NCBI RefSeq assembly: GCF_026891095.1 | Contig: NZ_JAPTNL010000014.1 | Location: forward strand, 1 to 64,000 | Direction: 5' to 3' | Origin: Roseovarius salincola | GTDB lineage: Bacteria; Pseudomonadota; Alphaproteobacteria; Rhodobacterales; Rhodobacteraceae | Length of the DNA stretch: 64,000 nt | In this document: positions 18,186 through 28,531 of the stretch, in pieces | How positions within the stretch are numbered: position 1 is the first letter of the stretch | Layout: every line of letters begins with the position of its first letter | The notes under the pieces: generated by a model | Database searches by the model: none | What the model was told of the DNA's origin: nothing | What the model saw: the letters and a program-made list of their open reading frames with translations, nothing else | Translations under genes and position numbers: made by a program

Positions 18186-18959
18186 TCACAGCTCGGCGCG
18201 GGGATGGCGGCAAAGGGTCAGGTCGCGCAGCGTGACCTGGCTCATTTGCGGGTTGTCGAAGATCAGGTCAATCCAGGCGCGCTCCACCCGTTTCTCGTTG
18301 ATGTTGGAATAGGCGAGATCGAATTCGACGGCGATATTTTCCTCATGGAGGGGCAGTTCGCGCACCAGCTGTTCGGTATTGGGGCCATGCATGATGTTGA
18401 GGCGCGCGAAGATTTCGAGCGGCTTTTCCAGTTCGAGGATCGTGTCGACGCGGATCAGGTGGCGCCGTTGGAGGCCCTGCACCGCGGCATCGGGCAGGGT
18501 CAGCACCAGCGACAGGAAGGAGCCGTCGAAATTGAACACGTCCATCGAGAGACCGAAGGGCGCGAGATCGGCTTCGCGCAGGTTGCGGATCTGGCGCAGC
18601 GTAAGTTCCGATTGCTGGCAGTCGTGAAACAATGTCACCTCGTCGCCAAGCTGCGACTTGCTTTGCACCGTGGAGCGGCCCGGGACTGGCAGGGGTTCGC
18701 TCCAGAGTGCGGGGCGCCAGGCCCAGTCGGTGCCATGCGGTTTGGGAAAGGCATGCGAGCCGATCATCGGCAGGGCCAGCCGGTTATCGGCGGTCGCGAT
18801 CACTTCGTTGAGGGAATGGCGCAGGTTGCGCGCACGGGCGCGTTGAGAGCGCAGGAGCGACAGGTGCGAGCGCGCCGCGCCGCGTGCGGCCTTGCGCCAG
18901 TAGCGCAGGGCGCGGCGATATAGAAACCAGTCCAGAAAGGAACTGCGCAATTCAATCAT
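18186..18959 (-). CDS. conserved hypothetical protein (Rhodobacterales-restricted, DUF6478-like)
   Basis: A 257-residue protein starting at MIELRSSFLDWFLYRRALRYW. The first 60 residues are strongly basic and helical (RKAARGAARSHLSLLRSQRARARNL without a signal), then an acidic beta-rich domain (DLAPFGLSMDVFNFDGSFLSL). I believe it matches a Rhodobacterales family of unknown function, possibly DUF6478, but cannot confirm. It precedes the 125-residue hypothetical gene with an 11-bp gap and is probably cotranscribed. Confidence 0.75.
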   Translation of the reverse strand: MIELRSSFLDWFLYRRALRYWRKAARGAARSHLSLLRSQRARARNLRHSLNEVIATADNRLALPMIGSHAFPKPHGTDWAWRPALWSEPLPVPGRSTVQSKSQLGDEVTLFHDCQQSELTLRQIRNLREADLAPFGLSMDVFNFDGSFLSLVLTLPDAAVQGLQRRHLIRVDTILELEKPLEIFARLNIMHGPNTEQLVRELPLHEENIAVEFDLAYSNINEKRVERAWIDLIFDNPQMSQVTLRDLTLCRHPRAEL

Positions 18960-19017
18960 GTGGGATCTGCTTTGCCTCAAACCGTTCCGATACTGACATA
19001 TTCGCGCTTTTCTAACA

Positions 19018-19709
19018 TTAACCTGGAAACAGAAACAATCCATAGGCTTGCGCATGCGCGCCCCGCGATACGGTCTCGCCCGGCAGGACCGGGCTGGCGG
19101 CGCGCAGCGTGTCGGCCAGCGCCGATATCAGATCGCGCCCGTCCTGCCCCGAGAGCGGGCTGCCGGCGGGCGCATAGACGGCCAGCCCCAGAAGGTGGCC
19201 GTTGATCACCATGCTGGCACGCCAGTGACGCGGGTCGCCGCCCGGCAGGATCCTGTCGCCGCCGCTGGCGAAGTGAACGAAGGAGGCGTCCGGTTCGTCG
19301 ACCTGCGCGAGCGGCTCAGCGGGCGCCATCGAGGCGGCGATTTCCGCGGCCAGTGGCCGTGAAGGCGGCGCGCTGCCCCGGCGCGGCAGCACCGACACGG
19401 AGATCAGCGCCGGAAGCACCGCGATACCGGCCTTGCCCGAAAGGCTTTCGCAACTGGCCATGGGCACCACTGCCCCCGAGGCGCGGTGGCGCAGATTGGC
19501 CGTGTCCACGCAATAGCCGCGCGGTGCCGCGACCACCACTTCGCCATCATAAAGCGGAAGCTGGTGCACCGGCCCGCCGGTATCGGGCGCGTCGGCGCCG
19601 CTGCCGATGCCGATGCCGATACATCCGGCAAGCTGCACACACATACAAAGGAGCGCGGCCCGGCGAAGCACGCGCCGGGCCGCTGCCCCGTCAGAGATCC
19701 ATATAGACA
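19018..19709 (-). CDS. predicted lipoprotein of unknown function
   Basis: About 230 residues from the ATG at 19709; a GTG at 19671 is the alternative. The N-terminus ends in the lipobox LAGC, with the lipidated cysteine at residue 30. The mature part is Ala/Pro/Gly-rich, with CVDTANLRH, and an [20 protein letters not shown] segment that might be structured. The ATG lies inside the end of ilvD (19-bp overlap), and the ilvD terminator hairpin falls within its first codons. The family is unknown. Confidence 0.7.
19658..19680 (-). terminator. hairpin just past ilvD
   Basis: A perfect 8-bp stem (gcccggcg / cgccgggc) with a 7-nt loop, 11 bp after the ilvD stop. The T run after it is poor, and it lies inside the 5' end of the lipoprotein gene, so it may attenuate rather than end transcription. 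Confidence 0.5.
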
Positions 19710-21448
19710 TGGCGCTCGGCCTTGCCACCGGGATGGGTGACCGCGCCCTTGTAGGTCTCGCCGACAAGCTGGGCGTATTTCCACAGCGCCCCGCTGGCAT
19801 AGATGGTTTCGCGCGGACCGGCCCAATCGGCCTTGCGCGCGGCGAATTCCTCATCCGTGAGATCGACGCTCAGCACGCCGTCGACCGCGTCGATGGTGAT
19901 CATGTCGCCGGTCCTGATCATGGCGATCGGGCCGCCATGCGCCGCCTCGGGGCCGACATGGCCCACGCAGAAGCCGCGCGTCGCGCCCGAGAAGCGGCCA
20001 TCGGTGATGAGCGCCACCTTCTTGCCCATGCCCTGACCCGAGAGCGCGGCGGTGGTGGCGAGCATCTCGCGCATGCCGGGGCCGCCGGCGGGGCCTTCGT
20101 TGCGGATGACGATCACCTCGCCTTCCTCATATTCGCGCGCCTTGACGGCGGTGAAGGCGTCTTCCTCGCATTCGAACACGCGGGCGGGACCGGTGAACCG
20201 CTGGTGTTCTTCGGCGATGCCCGCCACCTTGACGATGGCGCCATCCGGGGCGAGGTTGCCCTTGAGCCCGACCACGCCGCCGGTCTTGGTGATCGGCGTT
20301 TCGATGGGGAAGATCACCTTGCCGTCGGCCTCGCGTTCGATCAGCTCCAGCTCTTCGCCGATGGAGCGGCCGGTGGCGGTCATGCAATCCTCGTGGATGA
20401 GCCCGGCCTTGCGCAATTCCTTCATCACGACGGGGATGCCGCCCGAGTCGTAAAGATCCTTGGCGACATAGGTGCCGCCCGGTTTCAGGTCGACGAAATA
20501 GGGCGTGTCGCGGAAGATATCGCAGACATCCTCGAGATAGAATTCGATGCCCGCCTCGTGGGCGATGGCGGGCAGGTGCAGCCCGGCATTGGTGGAGCCG
20601 CCGGTGCAGGCCACGACGCGCGCGGCGTTTTCGAGGCTCTTGCGGGTCACCACATCGCGGGCGCGGATGTTCTTTTCGAGAAGGTCCATGACCGCGCGGC
20701 CCGACGCCTCGGCATATTGGTCGCGCGATTCATAGGGCGCGGGCATGCCCGAGCTGTTCATCAGCGCAAGGCCGATCGCCTCGGAGACGCAGGCCATGGT
20801 GTTGGCGGTGAACTGGCCGCCGCAGGCACCCGCCGAAGGGCAGGCCACCCGTTCGAGCGCATCGAGCGCCTTGTCGGACATCTGCTTGTTCTGGTGCCAG
20901 CCGACCGCCTCGAACATGTCCTGAACGGTCAGGTCACGGGTGCGGAATTCCTCGGGAATCTCGTCGATCTGGGGCGCCTTGCCCGGCAGGATCGAGCCGC
21001 CATAGATGAACACCGAAGGCACGTTGAGCCGCACCATCGCCATCATCATGCCCGGCAGCGACTTGTCGCAGCCCGCAAGCCCGACAATGGCGTCATAGCA
21101 ATGGCCGCGCATGGTGAGTTCGACCGTGTCGGCGATCGCCTCGCGCGATGCCAGCGACGAGCGCATCCCCTCGTGGCCCATGGCGATGCCGTCGGTCACG
21201 GTGATGGTGGTGAATTCGCGCGGCGTGCCGTGGGCTTCCTTGACGCCGCCCTTGACGGCCTGGGCCTGACGGCTGAGCGAAATGTTGCAGGGCGCCGCCT
21301 CGTTCCAGCAGGTGGCCACGCCGACCAGCGGCTGGTGGATTTCCTGCTCGGTCATCCCCATCGCGTAGTAATACGAGCGATGCGGCGCGCGCGATGGGCC
21401 TTCTGTCACATAGCGGCTGGGCAGTTTGGATTTGTCGAACTTGGTCAT
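19691..21448 (-). CDS. ilvD: dihydroxy-acid dehydratase IlvD
   Basis: A 585-residue enzyme converting 2,3-dihydroxy-isovalerate and 2,3-dihydroxy-3-methylvalerate to the 2-keto acids of valine and isoleucine synthesis. Iron-sulfur ligands are visible at C47 (VATCWNE), in GCDKSLPG and in [12 protein letters not shown]54 (APCN) is a further conserved cysteine. The active-site serine motif [18 protein letters not shown] is near the C-terminus. The start at [10 protein letters not shown] has a strong GGGGAGG box; the longer frame upstream is not used. Divergent from the CPBP protease gene. Confidence 0.96.
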   Translation of the reverse strand: MTKFDKSKLPSRYVTEGPSRAPHRSYYYAMGMTEQEIHQPLVGVATCWNEAAPCNISLSRQAQAVKGGVKEAHGTPREFTTITVTDGIAMGHEGMRSSLASREAIADTVELTMRGHCYDAIVGLAGCDKSLPGMMMAMVRLNVPSVFIYGGSILPGKAPQIDEIPEEFRTRDLTVQDMFEAVGWHQNKQMSDKALDALERVACPSAGACGGQFTANTMACVSEAIGLALMNSSGMPAPYESRDQYAEASGRAVMDLLEKNIRARDVVTRKSLENAARVVACTGGSTNAGLHLPAIAHEAGIEFYLEDVCDIFRDTPYFVDLKPGGTYVAKDLYDSGGIPVVMKELRKAGLIHEDCMTATGRSIGEELELIEREADGKVIFPIETPITKTGGVVGLKGNLAPDGAIVKVAGIAEEHQRFTGPARVFECEEDAFTAVKAREYEEGEVIVIRNEGPAGGPGMREMLATTAALSGQGMGKKVALITDGRFSGATRGFCVGHVGPEAAHGGPIAMIRTGDMITIDAVDGVLSVDLTDEEFAARKADWAGPRETIYASGALWKYAQLVGETYKGAVTHPGGKAERHVYMDL

Positions 21449-21584
21449 GTGGGCCTCCCCGTGATCGTCAGGATCGGGTTTAAGTGACCGCGCCGCGAGG
21501 AACAAGGGCCAGTTGGACGCGGGCCGCGCGCGGCACAGCGCGATGGCGGTTTCGCGCCCCGGCGCGATGCACTAGCGTAGCGCC

Positions 21585-22472
21585 ATGAGTTACGCGCCAC
21601 ATGAAGGGCTTGTCGCCCCGGCACGCGCATCGGCGCATCCCGCGCGGCTGCTGGCGGGCAGCGCGCTGACGATGCTGCTGTTCCTTGGCTTCAGCTTTGC
21701 CTATTCGCGCCTGCATCGTGCGCTGGTGGCGCCCGAGACATGGGAGGCGATCGCGGATGGCTCGGCGGATGGGTCGACCGCGACGGGGGTGCTGATCAAT
21801 CTCTACCTGTTCGTGTTGCTGATCGCTGCGCTGGCAATGGCGCTGGCGCTGGTGCACGAGCGGCGCATCGCGGGGCTGATCGGGCCGCCGGGGCTGGCCC
21901 TGGCGCAGTTTCGCAAGGTGGCGGTGGCGCTGATCCTGCTGCTGGCGGTGCTGGCCTTTGTGCCCACCGGAGAAGGCCCCGCGCCCGAGCCCAACATGGC
22001 GCCGGGACGGTGGCTGATGCTGTTGCCGCTGGGGCTGGCCGGGCTGCTGATACAGACCGGCGCCGAGGAGCTGGTGTTTCGCGGCTATCTGCAAAGCCAG
22101 CTGGCGGCGCGGTTCAGGCATCCGGCGATCTGGCTGGGCCTGCCGGCGGCGGCGTTCGGGCTGTTGCATCTTGATCCGGTGATGCATGGCGCGGATAGCT
22201 GGCTGGTGGTTATATGGGCCTTCGGATTCGGGCTGGCGGCGGGCGATCTGACGGCGCGCAGCGGCTCGCTTGGCCCGGCCATCGCATTGCATCTGGTCAA
22301 CAACATGGGCGCGGTGCTGATCGCCGCGCCGCAAGGCATGTTCGACGGCCTGGCGCTTTATGTCTATCCGCTGGCGCCGGGAGACGGGATGGGGCTGACA
22401 ACCTGGCTGCCGGTCGATCTGATGATGCTGGCCTGCAGTTGGCTGGCAGCGCGGCTGGCCTTGCGCCGCTGA
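21585..22472 (+). CDS. CPBP-family intramembrane glutamic protease (CAAX/Abi type)
   Basis: A 295-residue integral membrane protein with about eight helices. The three catalytic motifs of the CPBP family are present: EELVFR (EExxxR), FGLLH (FxxxH) and HLVNN (HxxxN). Family members cleave membrane-embedded proteins or CAAX-type tails. The bacterial substrate is unknown. It lies 60 bp upstream of accD on the same strand; this position next to accD may be incidental. Confidence 0.88.
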   Translation: MSYAPHEGLVAPARASAHPARLLAGSALTMLLFLGFSFAYSRLHRALVAPETWEAIADGSADGSTATGVLINLYLFVLLIAALAMALALVHERRIAGLIGPPGLALAQFRKVAVALILLLAVLAFVPTGEGPAPEPNMAPGRWLMLLPLGLAGLLIQTGAEELVFRGYLQSQLAARFRHPAIWLGLPAAAFGLLHLDPVMHGADSWLVVIWAFGFGLAAGDLTARSGSLGPAIALHLVNNMGAVLIAAPQGMFDGLALYVYPLAPGDGMGLTTWLPVDLMMLACSWLAARLALRR

Positions 22473-22532
22473 TTGCATTTCGTGGCGCGGGCCATTATCT
22501 GGAAGGCGCAAGGCAACAAGGGATCACGGGGC

Positions 22533-23528
22533 ATGAACTGGATCACCAACTATGTGCGTCCGCGCATCAATTCGATCTTCTCGCGCCGCGAGATGCCCGA
22601 GAACCTCTGGTCGAAATGCGATGATTGCGGCACGATGCTGTTTCACCGCGAGTTGAGCGACAACCAGTATGTCTGCACCTCCTGCGGGCATCACATGCCG
22701 ATCACCCCGCGCAACCGGTTCGACGCGCTGTTCGATGGCGGCGTGTTCACCGAGATCGACGTGCCCGCGCCAGTGGCTGACCCGCTGCATTTCCGCGATC
22801 AGAAGCGTTATCCCGACCGGATGAAGGCCGCGCAGCGCGCCACCGGCGAGAAGGAGGCGATGCTGGTCGCCTCAGGCGAGATCGGCCGCACGCCCATCGT
22901 GGCGGCGGCGCAGGATTTCAGCTTCATGGGCGGCTCGATGGGGATGTATGTGGGCAATGCCATCATCGCCGCCGCGCAGGCGGCGGTGAAGCGCAAATGC
23001 CCGCTGATCCTGTTTTCGGCCGCCGGGGGCGCACGGATGCAGGAAGGCATCCTGAGCCTGATGCAAATGCCGCGCACCACGGTCGCGGTGCAGATGCTCA
23101 AGGAAGCGGGCCTGCCCTATATCGTCGTGCTGACCCATCCCACCACCGGGGGCGTCACGGCCTCTTATGCGATGCTGGGGGATGTGCATATCGCCGAGCC
23201 CAACGCGCTGATCTGCTTTGCCGGGCCGCGGGTGATCGAGCAGACCATCCGCGAGAAGCTGCCCGAGGGGTTCCAGCGCGCCGAATACCTGCTGGATCAC
23301 GGCATGCTGGACCGGGTCACGCCGCGCACCAAGATGCGCGACGAGCTGATCACCATCACAAGGATGCTTCTGGGCCTGCCTCCGCAGGTGAAGGGCGATC
23401 TGCCAGCACCCGAGGCCGAAGCCGCGCCGGAGGCGACACCCGAAACCGGGGCCGGGGCCAAGGACGCGAAGGCGGAACCCGAAGCGGCGAAGGCCGCGCC
23501 CGACAGCGGCCAATCGCCCAAGACATGA
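22533..23528 (+). CDS. accD: acetyl-CoA carboxylase carboxyltransferase subunit beta
   Basis: A 331-residue subunit of the ACC carboxyltransferase, which transfers CO2 from carboxybiotin to acetyl-CoA to form malonyl-CoA. The zinc ribbon is C29-x2-C32-x15-C48-x2-C51. The crotonase-fold core includes [18 protein letters not shown] and [15 protein letters not shown]. The last 45 or so residues are a low-complexity Ala/Glu/Pro tail ([12 protein letters not shown]), longer than in E. coli AccD. It overlaps folC by 4 bp (ATGA), the accD-folC pair seen in many proteobacteria. Confidence 0.96.
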   Translation: MNWITNYVRPRINSIFSRREMPENLWSKCDDCGTMLFHRELSDNQYVCTSCGHHMPITPRNRFDALFDGGVFTEIDVPAPVADPLHFRDQKRYPDRMKAAQRATGEKEAMLVASGEIGRTPIVAAAQDFSFMGGSMGMYVGNAIIAAAQAAVKRKCPLILFSAAGGARMQEGILSLMQMPRTTVAVQMLKEAGLPYIVVLTHPTTGGVTASYAMLGDVHIAEPNALICFAGPRVIEQTIREKLPEGFQRAEYLLDHGMLDRVTPRTKMRDELITITRMLLGLPPQVKGDLPAPEAEAAPEATPETGAGAKDAKAEPEAAKAAPDSGQSPKT

Positions 23529-24799
23529 GCGGCGCGACATCGGACATCATCCTTGAACGGATGATGTCGCTTCATCCCAAGATCATCGACCTGACGCTGG
23601 ATCGCGTCTGGCGCCTGCTTGAGGCGCTTGGCAATCCGCAGAACGACCTGCCGCCGGTGATCCATGTGGCGGGCACCAATGGCAAGGGATCGACACTTGC
23701 CATGATCCGTGCCGGTCTGGAGGGCGCGGGGCTGACCTGCCACGCCTATACATCGCCGCATCTGGCGCGGTTTCACGAGCGCATCCGGCTGGCCGGTGAG
23801 CTGATTTCCGAGCCCGACCTGGCGGCGGTGCTGGATGAATGCCACGCGGCCAATGGCGATGCGCCGATCACCTATTTCGAGATCACCACCTGCGCCGCGC
23901 TGCTGGCGATGTCACGGATCAAGGCCGATTACACGCTGCTGGAGGTCGGGCTTGGCGGGCGTCTGGATGCGACCAATGTCATCAAGGCCCCGGCGCTGAC
24001 GATCATCACACCGGTGTCGATGGATCATGAGCAGTATCTGGGCGATACGCAGGCCAGGATCGCCAGTGAAAAGGCCGGGATCATCAAGCGCGGCGTGCCC
24101 TGTATCGTCGGCCCGCAGGCCGAAGCCGCGCTGGAGGTGATCGAGGCGCGCGCCGCGGCACTTGGCGCGCCGCTGATCGCACAGGGACAGCATTGGCATG
24201 TCTTCGAGGAGCGCGGGCGGCTGGTCTTTCAGGACGAGCGCGGCTTGCTGGACCTGACGCTGCCCAACCTGCCCGGCGCGCATCAGATCGACAATGCCGG
24301 TGCGGCGCTGGCGGCGCTGCGCGCGCTCAATGCGGGCGAAGCGGCCTGTGATGCCGCAGTGAAGCGCGCCGAGTGGCCCGCGCGCATGCAGAGATTGGAC
24401 AGCGGGCCGTTGGCCGACAGTGTTCCGGAGGCCGAGCTGTGGCTGGATGGCGGCCATAACGCCGCCGCCGGGCAGGCGCTGGCGCATCATCTGGCCAGCC
24501 TGCCCAAGCGGCCCACGCATCTGATCTGCGGGATTCTCAATACCAAGGATATCGCGGGTTACCTCGGGCCGCTGGCGGCGCAGGCCGAGAGCCTGACCGC
24601 CCTGTCCATTCCCGGCGAGGCCAATACATTGCCCGCCAGCGAAACCGCCCGCGCCGCGCGCGCCGTGGGGCTGGAGGCCGGGACGGCGGAGAACCTGCAC
24701 GCGGCGCTGCGGATGATTGCCGAACGGGCGCCGCATGCGCGCATCCTGATTTGCGGCTCGCTTTACCTGGCGGGGCATGTGCTGCGCGAAAACGACTGA
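23525..24799 (+). CDS. folC: bifunctional folylpolyglutamate/dihydrofolate synthase
   Basis: A 424-residue ATP ligase that adds glutamate to dihydropteroate (forming dihydrofolate) and then to folate. The P-loop GTNGKGST is at 50-57, [13 protein letters not shown] and [12 protein letters not shown] are family signatures, and LDGGHN marks the Mur-ligase C-terminal domain. The ATG overlaps the accD stop. A hairpin terminator lies about 190 bp downstream. Confidence 0.96.
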   Translation: MSGATSDIILERMMSLHPKIIDLTLDRVWRLLEALGNPQNDLPPVIHVAGTNGKGSTLAMIRAGLEGAGLTCHAYTSPHLARFHERIRLAGELISEPDLAAVLDECHAANGDAPITYFEITTCAALLAMSRIKADYTLLEVGLGGRLDATNVIKAPALTIITPVSMDHEQYLGDTQARIASEKAGIIKRGVPCIVGPQAEAALEVIEARAAALGAPLIAQGQHWHVFEERGRLVFQDERGLLDLTLPNLPGAHQIDNAGAALAALRALNAGEAACDAAVKRAEWPARMQRLDSGPLADSVPEAELWLDGGHNAAAGQALAHHLASLPKRPTHLICGILNTKDIAGYLGPLAAQAESLTALSIPGEANTLPASETARAARAVGLEAGTAENLHAALRMIAERAPHARILICGSLYLAGHVLREND

Positions 24800-24988
24800 T
24801 TACACGGCGCGCAAGCGGGAAAATCGCGGAAACGAATCACGGCAGGTTGACCGATTCGATCTGATTCGCCAGTATCGCGGTGAACGGCCCGTTTGCGCCG
24901 ACGATCCGCCGCCGGAAATTCGGTGGGTCACGCCCAGGCAGGCGGCGGGCATCCCGGAGTTCAAGGTTACGGTGGCAGGAATGATCGA

Positions 24989-25012
24989 GGGGCCGGTGCA
25001 ACGGCCCCCTTT
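24989..25012 (+). terminator. terminator-like hairpin downstream of folC
   Basis: A 7-bp perfect stem ggggccg/cggcccc with a 6-nt loop, followed by CTTTC. It probably ends the accD-folC transcript or a small RNA made from the preceding 190 bp. Confidence 0.55.
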
Positions 25013-25289
25013 CATTTGGTGGCGCGGTGTTGGGTGGTTGGAGCCCTTCGCGGTGGTTAAGCGTGCCGGGCTATCGCCGGACCGCGGGATGGCGAACGAC
25101 ATTCATTCGAGGCGCTTTATCCCTGCCAGATCCGCGCTTCATTTATTCGGCGCGCCCAGCCTCACCAAATCGCCAGCCCGGGGGGCGGTCTGGCGATAGC
25201 CCGGCACCTTCGGTGCTGTTCGGGCCGGGCATTGAAATTCCCTTGCGTCCCGCCCAACCGCCATTCAGGTCGCAAGCCACGGAAATGAA

Positions 25290-25315
25290 AAAGCCCGGAC
25301 GATTGTCCGGGCTTT
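25290..25315 (-). terminator. intrinsic terminator of the F0 ATP synthase operon
   Basis: An 11-bp perfect stem (aaagcccggac / gtccgggcttt) with a 4-nt loop. On the minus strand it is followed by a T run (TTTTTC), and it lies 27 bp beyond the atpF stop. Confidence 0.88.
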
Positions 25316-25341
25316 CGCATGACAGACGGCGGTTCGGTCCG

Positions 25342-25908
25342 TCAGTGCATCTTGGCGTCGACCTCGGCGATGGCGTCGTCGATCAGCTTGTTGCCGTCGG
25401 TGGCTGTCATCTTCTTGGCGACCACGTCCTTGGCGGCGCCGATCGCGACTCGGATGGCCTCGTCGCGGACTTCGCGCACCGCGCTGGCCTCGGCAGAGGC
25501 GATCTGGTCCTCGGCGGCCTTGAGGCGGCGGGCGATCGAGGCCTTGAGATCCTCTTGCGCCTGTTCACCGGCTTCGGTGGCTTCCTGTTTGGCGTGGCGG
25601 ATGATGCGATCGGCCTGCTCCTGCACTTCCTTCTGCTGGCGCTCGTAGTCGGCCAGAAGGGCCTGGGCCTCTTCGCGCAGGGCGCGGGCCTCGTCGAGTT
25701 CGCCTTTGATGCCTTCGGCGCGCTTGTCGAGTTGGGCGCCGATCAGGCCGGGCACCTTGAAGTAGAACAGCACCCCGATGAACAGCAGAAAGCCCAGCAG
25801 CACCACGAAATCGGTGTTGCCCAGCGAAAAGAACGGCCCGGAGGCGGCCAGCGCGGGGCTGGCGGCAAGAAGGGCGGTCAGCGTTGCAAGATATCTCATG
25901 GCGCTCAT
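25342..25908 (-). CDS. atpF: F0F1 ATP synthase subunit b
   Basis: A 188-residue peripheral-stalk subunit. A signal-like N-terminus ([19 protein letters not shown]) comes before the membrane helix [17 protein letters not shown]. The rest is a long charged coiled coil ([20 protein letters not shown]) that reaches F1. Last gene of the F0 operon. Its ATG overlaps the stop of the b' gene by 4 bp. The catalytic F1 genes are not in the window, as in other Rhodobacteraceae with split ATP synthase operons. Confidence 0.94.
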   Translation of the reverse strand: MSAMRYLATLTALLAASPALAASGPFFSLGNTDFVVLLGFLLFIGVLFYFKVPGLIGAQLDKRAEGIKGELDEARALREEAQALLADYERQQKEVQEQADRIIRHAKQEATEAGEQAQEDLKASIARRLKAAEDQIASAEASAVREVRDEAIRVAIGAAKDVVAKKMTATDGNKLIDDAIAEVDAKMH

Positions 25909-26450
25909 CCCTTCATCCGTGCGTTCACCGCGGCGGTGATGGTCCGCGCATCGGCCTTGGTCCCCATCGCGGCGACCAGTTCGCCGGCGGTATCCTTGGC
26001 CACGCCTTTGACCGCTTCCATCGCGCTGGCGCGGGTCTCGGCGATCTTCTTTTCGCTTTCGGCCAGCTTGGCGGCGATTTCGGCATCCGGCTTGGCGGTG
26101 GCGTCGTCAAGATCGGCCTGGATCTCGGCCTTGGCCTCGGCGATGATCTTCTGCGCCTCGGTGCGGGCTTCGGCGAGGGCCTTGTTATAGGCTTCCTCGG
26201 CCTCGAGCGCACGGGACTTCAGATCCTCGGCGGCGGCAAGATCGTTGGTGATGGAGCCCTGACGCTCGGCCAGAACCGACGCGATACGCGGCAGCGCGAC
26301 GCGCGACAGGAAGAAGAAGATCACGGCCAGCGTGACCAGAAGCCAGAAAATCTGGTTGGGCCACCAATCAAAGCACAGCTGCGGCATGCCGACGGCGGAG
26401 CCGTCAACGACACAGGTGCTTGTGGTTTCCCCTAGGGTTTCGGTCGCCAT
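25905..26450 (-). CDS. atpX: F0F1 ATP synthase subunit b' (second b-type subunit)
   Basis: A 181-residue b-type subunit forming a heterodimeric stalk with subunit b, as in photosynthetic and related alphaproteobacteria. One membrane helix ([21 protein letters not shown]) is preceded by about 30 residues, then a long Ala/Glu coiled coil. The start was taken at MATETLGE; the frame opens 12 bp further upstream. The name atpX or atpG differs between genome annotations. Confidence 0.92.
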   Translation of the reverse strand: MATETLGETTSTCVVDGSAVGMPQLCFDWWPNQIFWLLVTLAVIFFFLSRVALPRIASVLAERQGSITNDLAAAEDLKSRALEAEEAYNKALAEARTEAQKIIAEAKAEIQADLDDATAKPDAEIAAKLAESEKKIAETRASAMEAVKGVAKDTAGELVAAMGTKADARTITAAVNARMKG

Positions 26451-26539
26451 GGCGTCCTCCATCGGAACTGGGTCTCACTATCGGGCGGCCCGTGGTCGTA
26501 ATACAGGCCGCCCGCGCGTAAGGAAAGGTTCCGTAAGGC

Positions 26540-26764
26540 TTAGACGGCGAACATCAGCAGCAGAGCGACCAGGAACGAGAAGATGCCCAGTGCTTCTGCG
26601 AATGCGATGCCGATGAACAGGGTCGCGGTCTGACCGGCCGCAGCCGAGGGGTTGCGCAGAGCGCCCGACAGGAAGTTGCCTGCCACGTTGCCAACACCGA
26701 TAGCGGCAGCGCCGGAACCGATTGCTGCCAGACCGGCGCCGATATGTGCGAGTTCGCCTTCCAT
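26540..26764 (-). CDS. atpE: F0F1 ATP synthase subunit c
   Basis: A 74-residue proteolipid forming the rotor ring. Two membrane helices are joined by the polar loop RNPSA, and the proton-carrying carboxylate is E57 in [10 protein letters not shown]. The start at MEGELAHIG has a perfect AAGGAG box. The longer frame upstream is an artefact. About 90 bp separate it from the b' gene, which is common because subunit c is made in excess. Confidence 0.97.
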   Translation of the reverse strand: MEGELAHIGAGLAAIGSGAAAIGVGNVAGNFLSGALRNPSAAAGQTATLFIGIAFAEALGIFSFLVALLLMFAV

Positions 26765-26819
26765 GATGTATCTCCTTACGATTGGAAGTTTAGATAAGAG
26801 TGTGTTTGGCGGGGGAACC

Positions 26820-27575
26820 TTAGTGCGAGGGATGCAGCGCATCCTTGAGGTAAACGCAGGTCAGGATCGTGAAAACATAGGCCTGGATGAAGGACACCAG
26901 AACTTCGAGCCCGTACATCGCGGTGATCGCCACAACCGAGAGCGGGCTGACCAGGGCGATCGCGGCGAAGCCGGCGAAGACCTTGATCACCGCGTGGCCG
27001 GCCATCAGGTTGCCGGCAAGACGGATGGAGTGGCTGACCGGGCGCACGAAGTAGGAAATGATCTCGATCACGGCCAGGACCGGACGCAGCGCCAGTGGCG
27101 CGCTTTTCACCCAGAAGAGGCCGAGAAAGGCGCTGCCGTTCTTGACGAAACCGACGATCGTGACCGTGAAGAACACCAGCAGCGCCAGCACCACGGTGAC
27201 CGCGAAATGCGAGGTGGTGGTGAAGGACATCGGCAAGAGGCCGAGGAAGTTGGCGAAGACGATGAACATGAACAGCGTCATGATATAGGGGAAGAAGCCC
27301 ACGGCATCCTTGCCGGCCACGTCCTCGACCATCTTGTAGATGAAGCCATAGGCCAGTTCGCCGATGGACTGCATCCGCCCCGGGATCGTCGCGCGTTTCG
27401 CCGTGCCCAGAACCAACAGCGCCATGACCGCAATCACGGTCAGCGCCATCCACAAGGTTACGTTGGTGATCGTGAACAGGCCCACCGGGCCGTCTCCGAA
27501 GAGCGGCTTGACGATGAACTGATCCATCGGGTGGAAAACCAGACCGCCTTCTTCGCCTTGCGCTTCAGTCGCCAT
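26820..27575 (-). CDS. atpB: F0F1 ATP synthase subunit a
   Basis: A 251-residue integral membrane subunit forming the proton half-channels. The essential arginine lies in [17 protein letters not shown], and the protein has about five or six helices. Its ATG overlaps the atpI stop by 11 bp. It belongs to the minus-strand operon atpI-atpB-atpE-atpX-atpF. Confidence 0.96.
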   Translation of the reverse strand: MATEAQGEEGGLVFHPMDQFIVKPLFGDGPVGLFTITNVTLWMALTVIAVMALLVLGTAKRATIPGRMQSIGELAYGFIYKMVEDVAGKDAVGFFPYIMTLFMFIVFANFLGLLPMSFTTTSHFAVTVVLALLVFFTVTIVGFVKNGSAFLGLFWVKSAPLALRPVLAVIEIISYFVRPVSHSIRLAGNLMAGHAVIKVFAGFAAIALVSPLSVVAITAMYGLEVLVSFIQAYVFTILTCVYLKDALHPSH

Positions 27576-27933
27576 CTTTCGTCCTCTTCTCGCCGCCCGC
27601 GTCCGCGTCGTTGTCGTTACCGCCGCCCTCGCGGGCGCTTTCCTGTCGCTGGAGTTCCCGGGCGCTACGCATCATCGTCTTGATGCCCGCCACAAGCCCC
27701 AGCATCGTGAACAGCACAAGGAAGATCGGCAGCGTGCCGAACAGCACATCAAGCCCGTATCCCATGCCGAAACCGATCATCAGACCGGCCACGAGTTCCG
27801 TCACCATGCGCCAGCCGACCTGCGCCTGACTGTAGTGTTCCTCGGAGTGGTGCCGCGGTTCCTTGCTCTGCCTGAGAGCCTTGATCCTGTCCTCAAGCCG
27901 CGCCAGGCGCTCGCTTTCGTCGGGATCGGTCAC
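27565..27933 (-). CDS. atpI: ATP synthase subunit I (AtpI/AtpZ type)
   Basis: A 122-residue small membrane protein, first gene of the F0 operon. AtpI helps assemble the c-ring or transport cations into it. A charged N-terminus ([15 protein letters not shown]) precedes two helices ([21 protein letters not shown] and [20 protein letters not shown]). The C-terminal tail is rich in Asp, Gly and Lys. Confidence 0.92.
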   Translation of the reverse strand: MTDPDESERLARLEDRIKALRQSKEPRHHSEEHYSQAQVGWRMVTELVAGLMIGFGMGYGLDVLFGTLPIFLVLFTMLGLVAGIKTMMRSARELQRQESAREGGGNDNDADAGGEKRTKDGD

Positions 27934-28117
27934 GGTGGTTCACCCCTTGGAATGGTTGCGCCTTTGCTAAGCGGGGGCGCCAACCGAGTCAAGCGCAGGA
28001 AGCGCCCATGCATTCCACGTACAAGCCATTGAATTAAAGGTATATTTTACCTCGCCGCGAAAGAGCGGGCATTCTGCCGCGCCCCCGGACAGGGCAAATT
28101 CGCCGCATTGGGCATAT

Positions 28118-28133
28118 TCAACCAAACGGTTGA
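28118..28133. promoter_or_regulatory. palindromic operator upstream of the ArsR-type gene
   Basis: A perfect 6-bp inverted repeat, tcaacc-aaac-ggttga. It lies 22 bp before the regulator start, the usual position for autorepression by small ArsR-type proteins that recognise CAACC..GGTTG-like sites. Confidence 0.5.
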
Positions 28134-28155
28134 CGAAACCCGGGGGGCACGCTTA

Positions 28156-28515
28156 ATGCCAGCCATGTCCCATCGTCTTGACATCACCTTTCACGCATTG
28201 GCCGATCCGACCCGGCGGGCGATCCTGTCGATGCTGCTGGAGGATGACATGGCGGTGAGCGACGTGGCCGAGCCTTTCGAGATGTCGCTGGCGGCGGTGT
28301 CGAAGCATCTTGGCATCCTGAGCCGCGCCGGGCTGATCAGCCAGGAGCGGCGCGGGCGGGTCAAATGGTGCCAGCTCGAGCCCGACGCGCTGCGCGACGC
28401 CAGCATATGGATGCAGAGTTTCGGCCAGTTCGAGGCGGTGAACCTCGATGCGTTCGAGAAATTCCTTGCAGCCGAGTTTCCCGGCAACAGCGACGCGACC
28501 GGTCAGGACGGCTGA
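28156..28515 (+). CDS. ArsR-family winged-helix regulator
   Basis: A 119-residue regulator from MPAMSHRLD; a second ATG at 28165 is possible. The CGGGGGG run upstream is the likely ribosome site. The winged helix is LADPTRRAILSMLLED then AVSDVAEPFEMSLAAVSKHLGILSRAGL, the SdpR-like type without a metal CxC box; its single cysteine (VKWCQLE) makes metal or thiol sensing unlikely. Such regulators often sit beside an SRPBCC gene, but none is present here. It is convergent with the DMT-family transporter gene. Confidence 0.85.
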   Translation: MPAMSHRLDITFHALADPTRRAILSMLLEDDMAVSDVAEPFEMSLAAVSKHLGILSRAGLISQERRGRVKWCQLEPDALRDASIWMQSFGQFEAVNLDAFEKFLAAEFPGNSDATGQDG

Positions 28516-28531
28516 ACCGGCGCAGGCGGGC

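Larger units (their letters stand above)
24800..25341. other. 540-bp non-coding stretch between folC and the ATP synthase operon
   Basis: No convincing gene on either strand: the open frames have no conserved-looking content, ribosome binding site or normal codon bias. It holds two terminator-like hairpins (24989-25012 and 25290-25315) and a run of stems at 25171-25230. These are a 6-bp stem cgccag/ctggcg (25171-25195) and a nested pair, gcccggc/gccgggc enclosing gcacc-ttc-ggtgc (25199-25230). A small RNA is possible. I saw no tRNA, SRP RNA or 6S hallmark. Confidence 0.5.

Noticed and set aside
19607..21487. 626-residue plus-strand open frame opposite ilvD
   Set aside because: Low-complexity His/Asp/Gly pattern that is a by-product of codon bias in ilvD.
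24800..25341. tRNA, SRP RNA or 6S RNA in the large gap
   Set aside because: None of their diagnostic motifs was seen; only unassigned hairpins.
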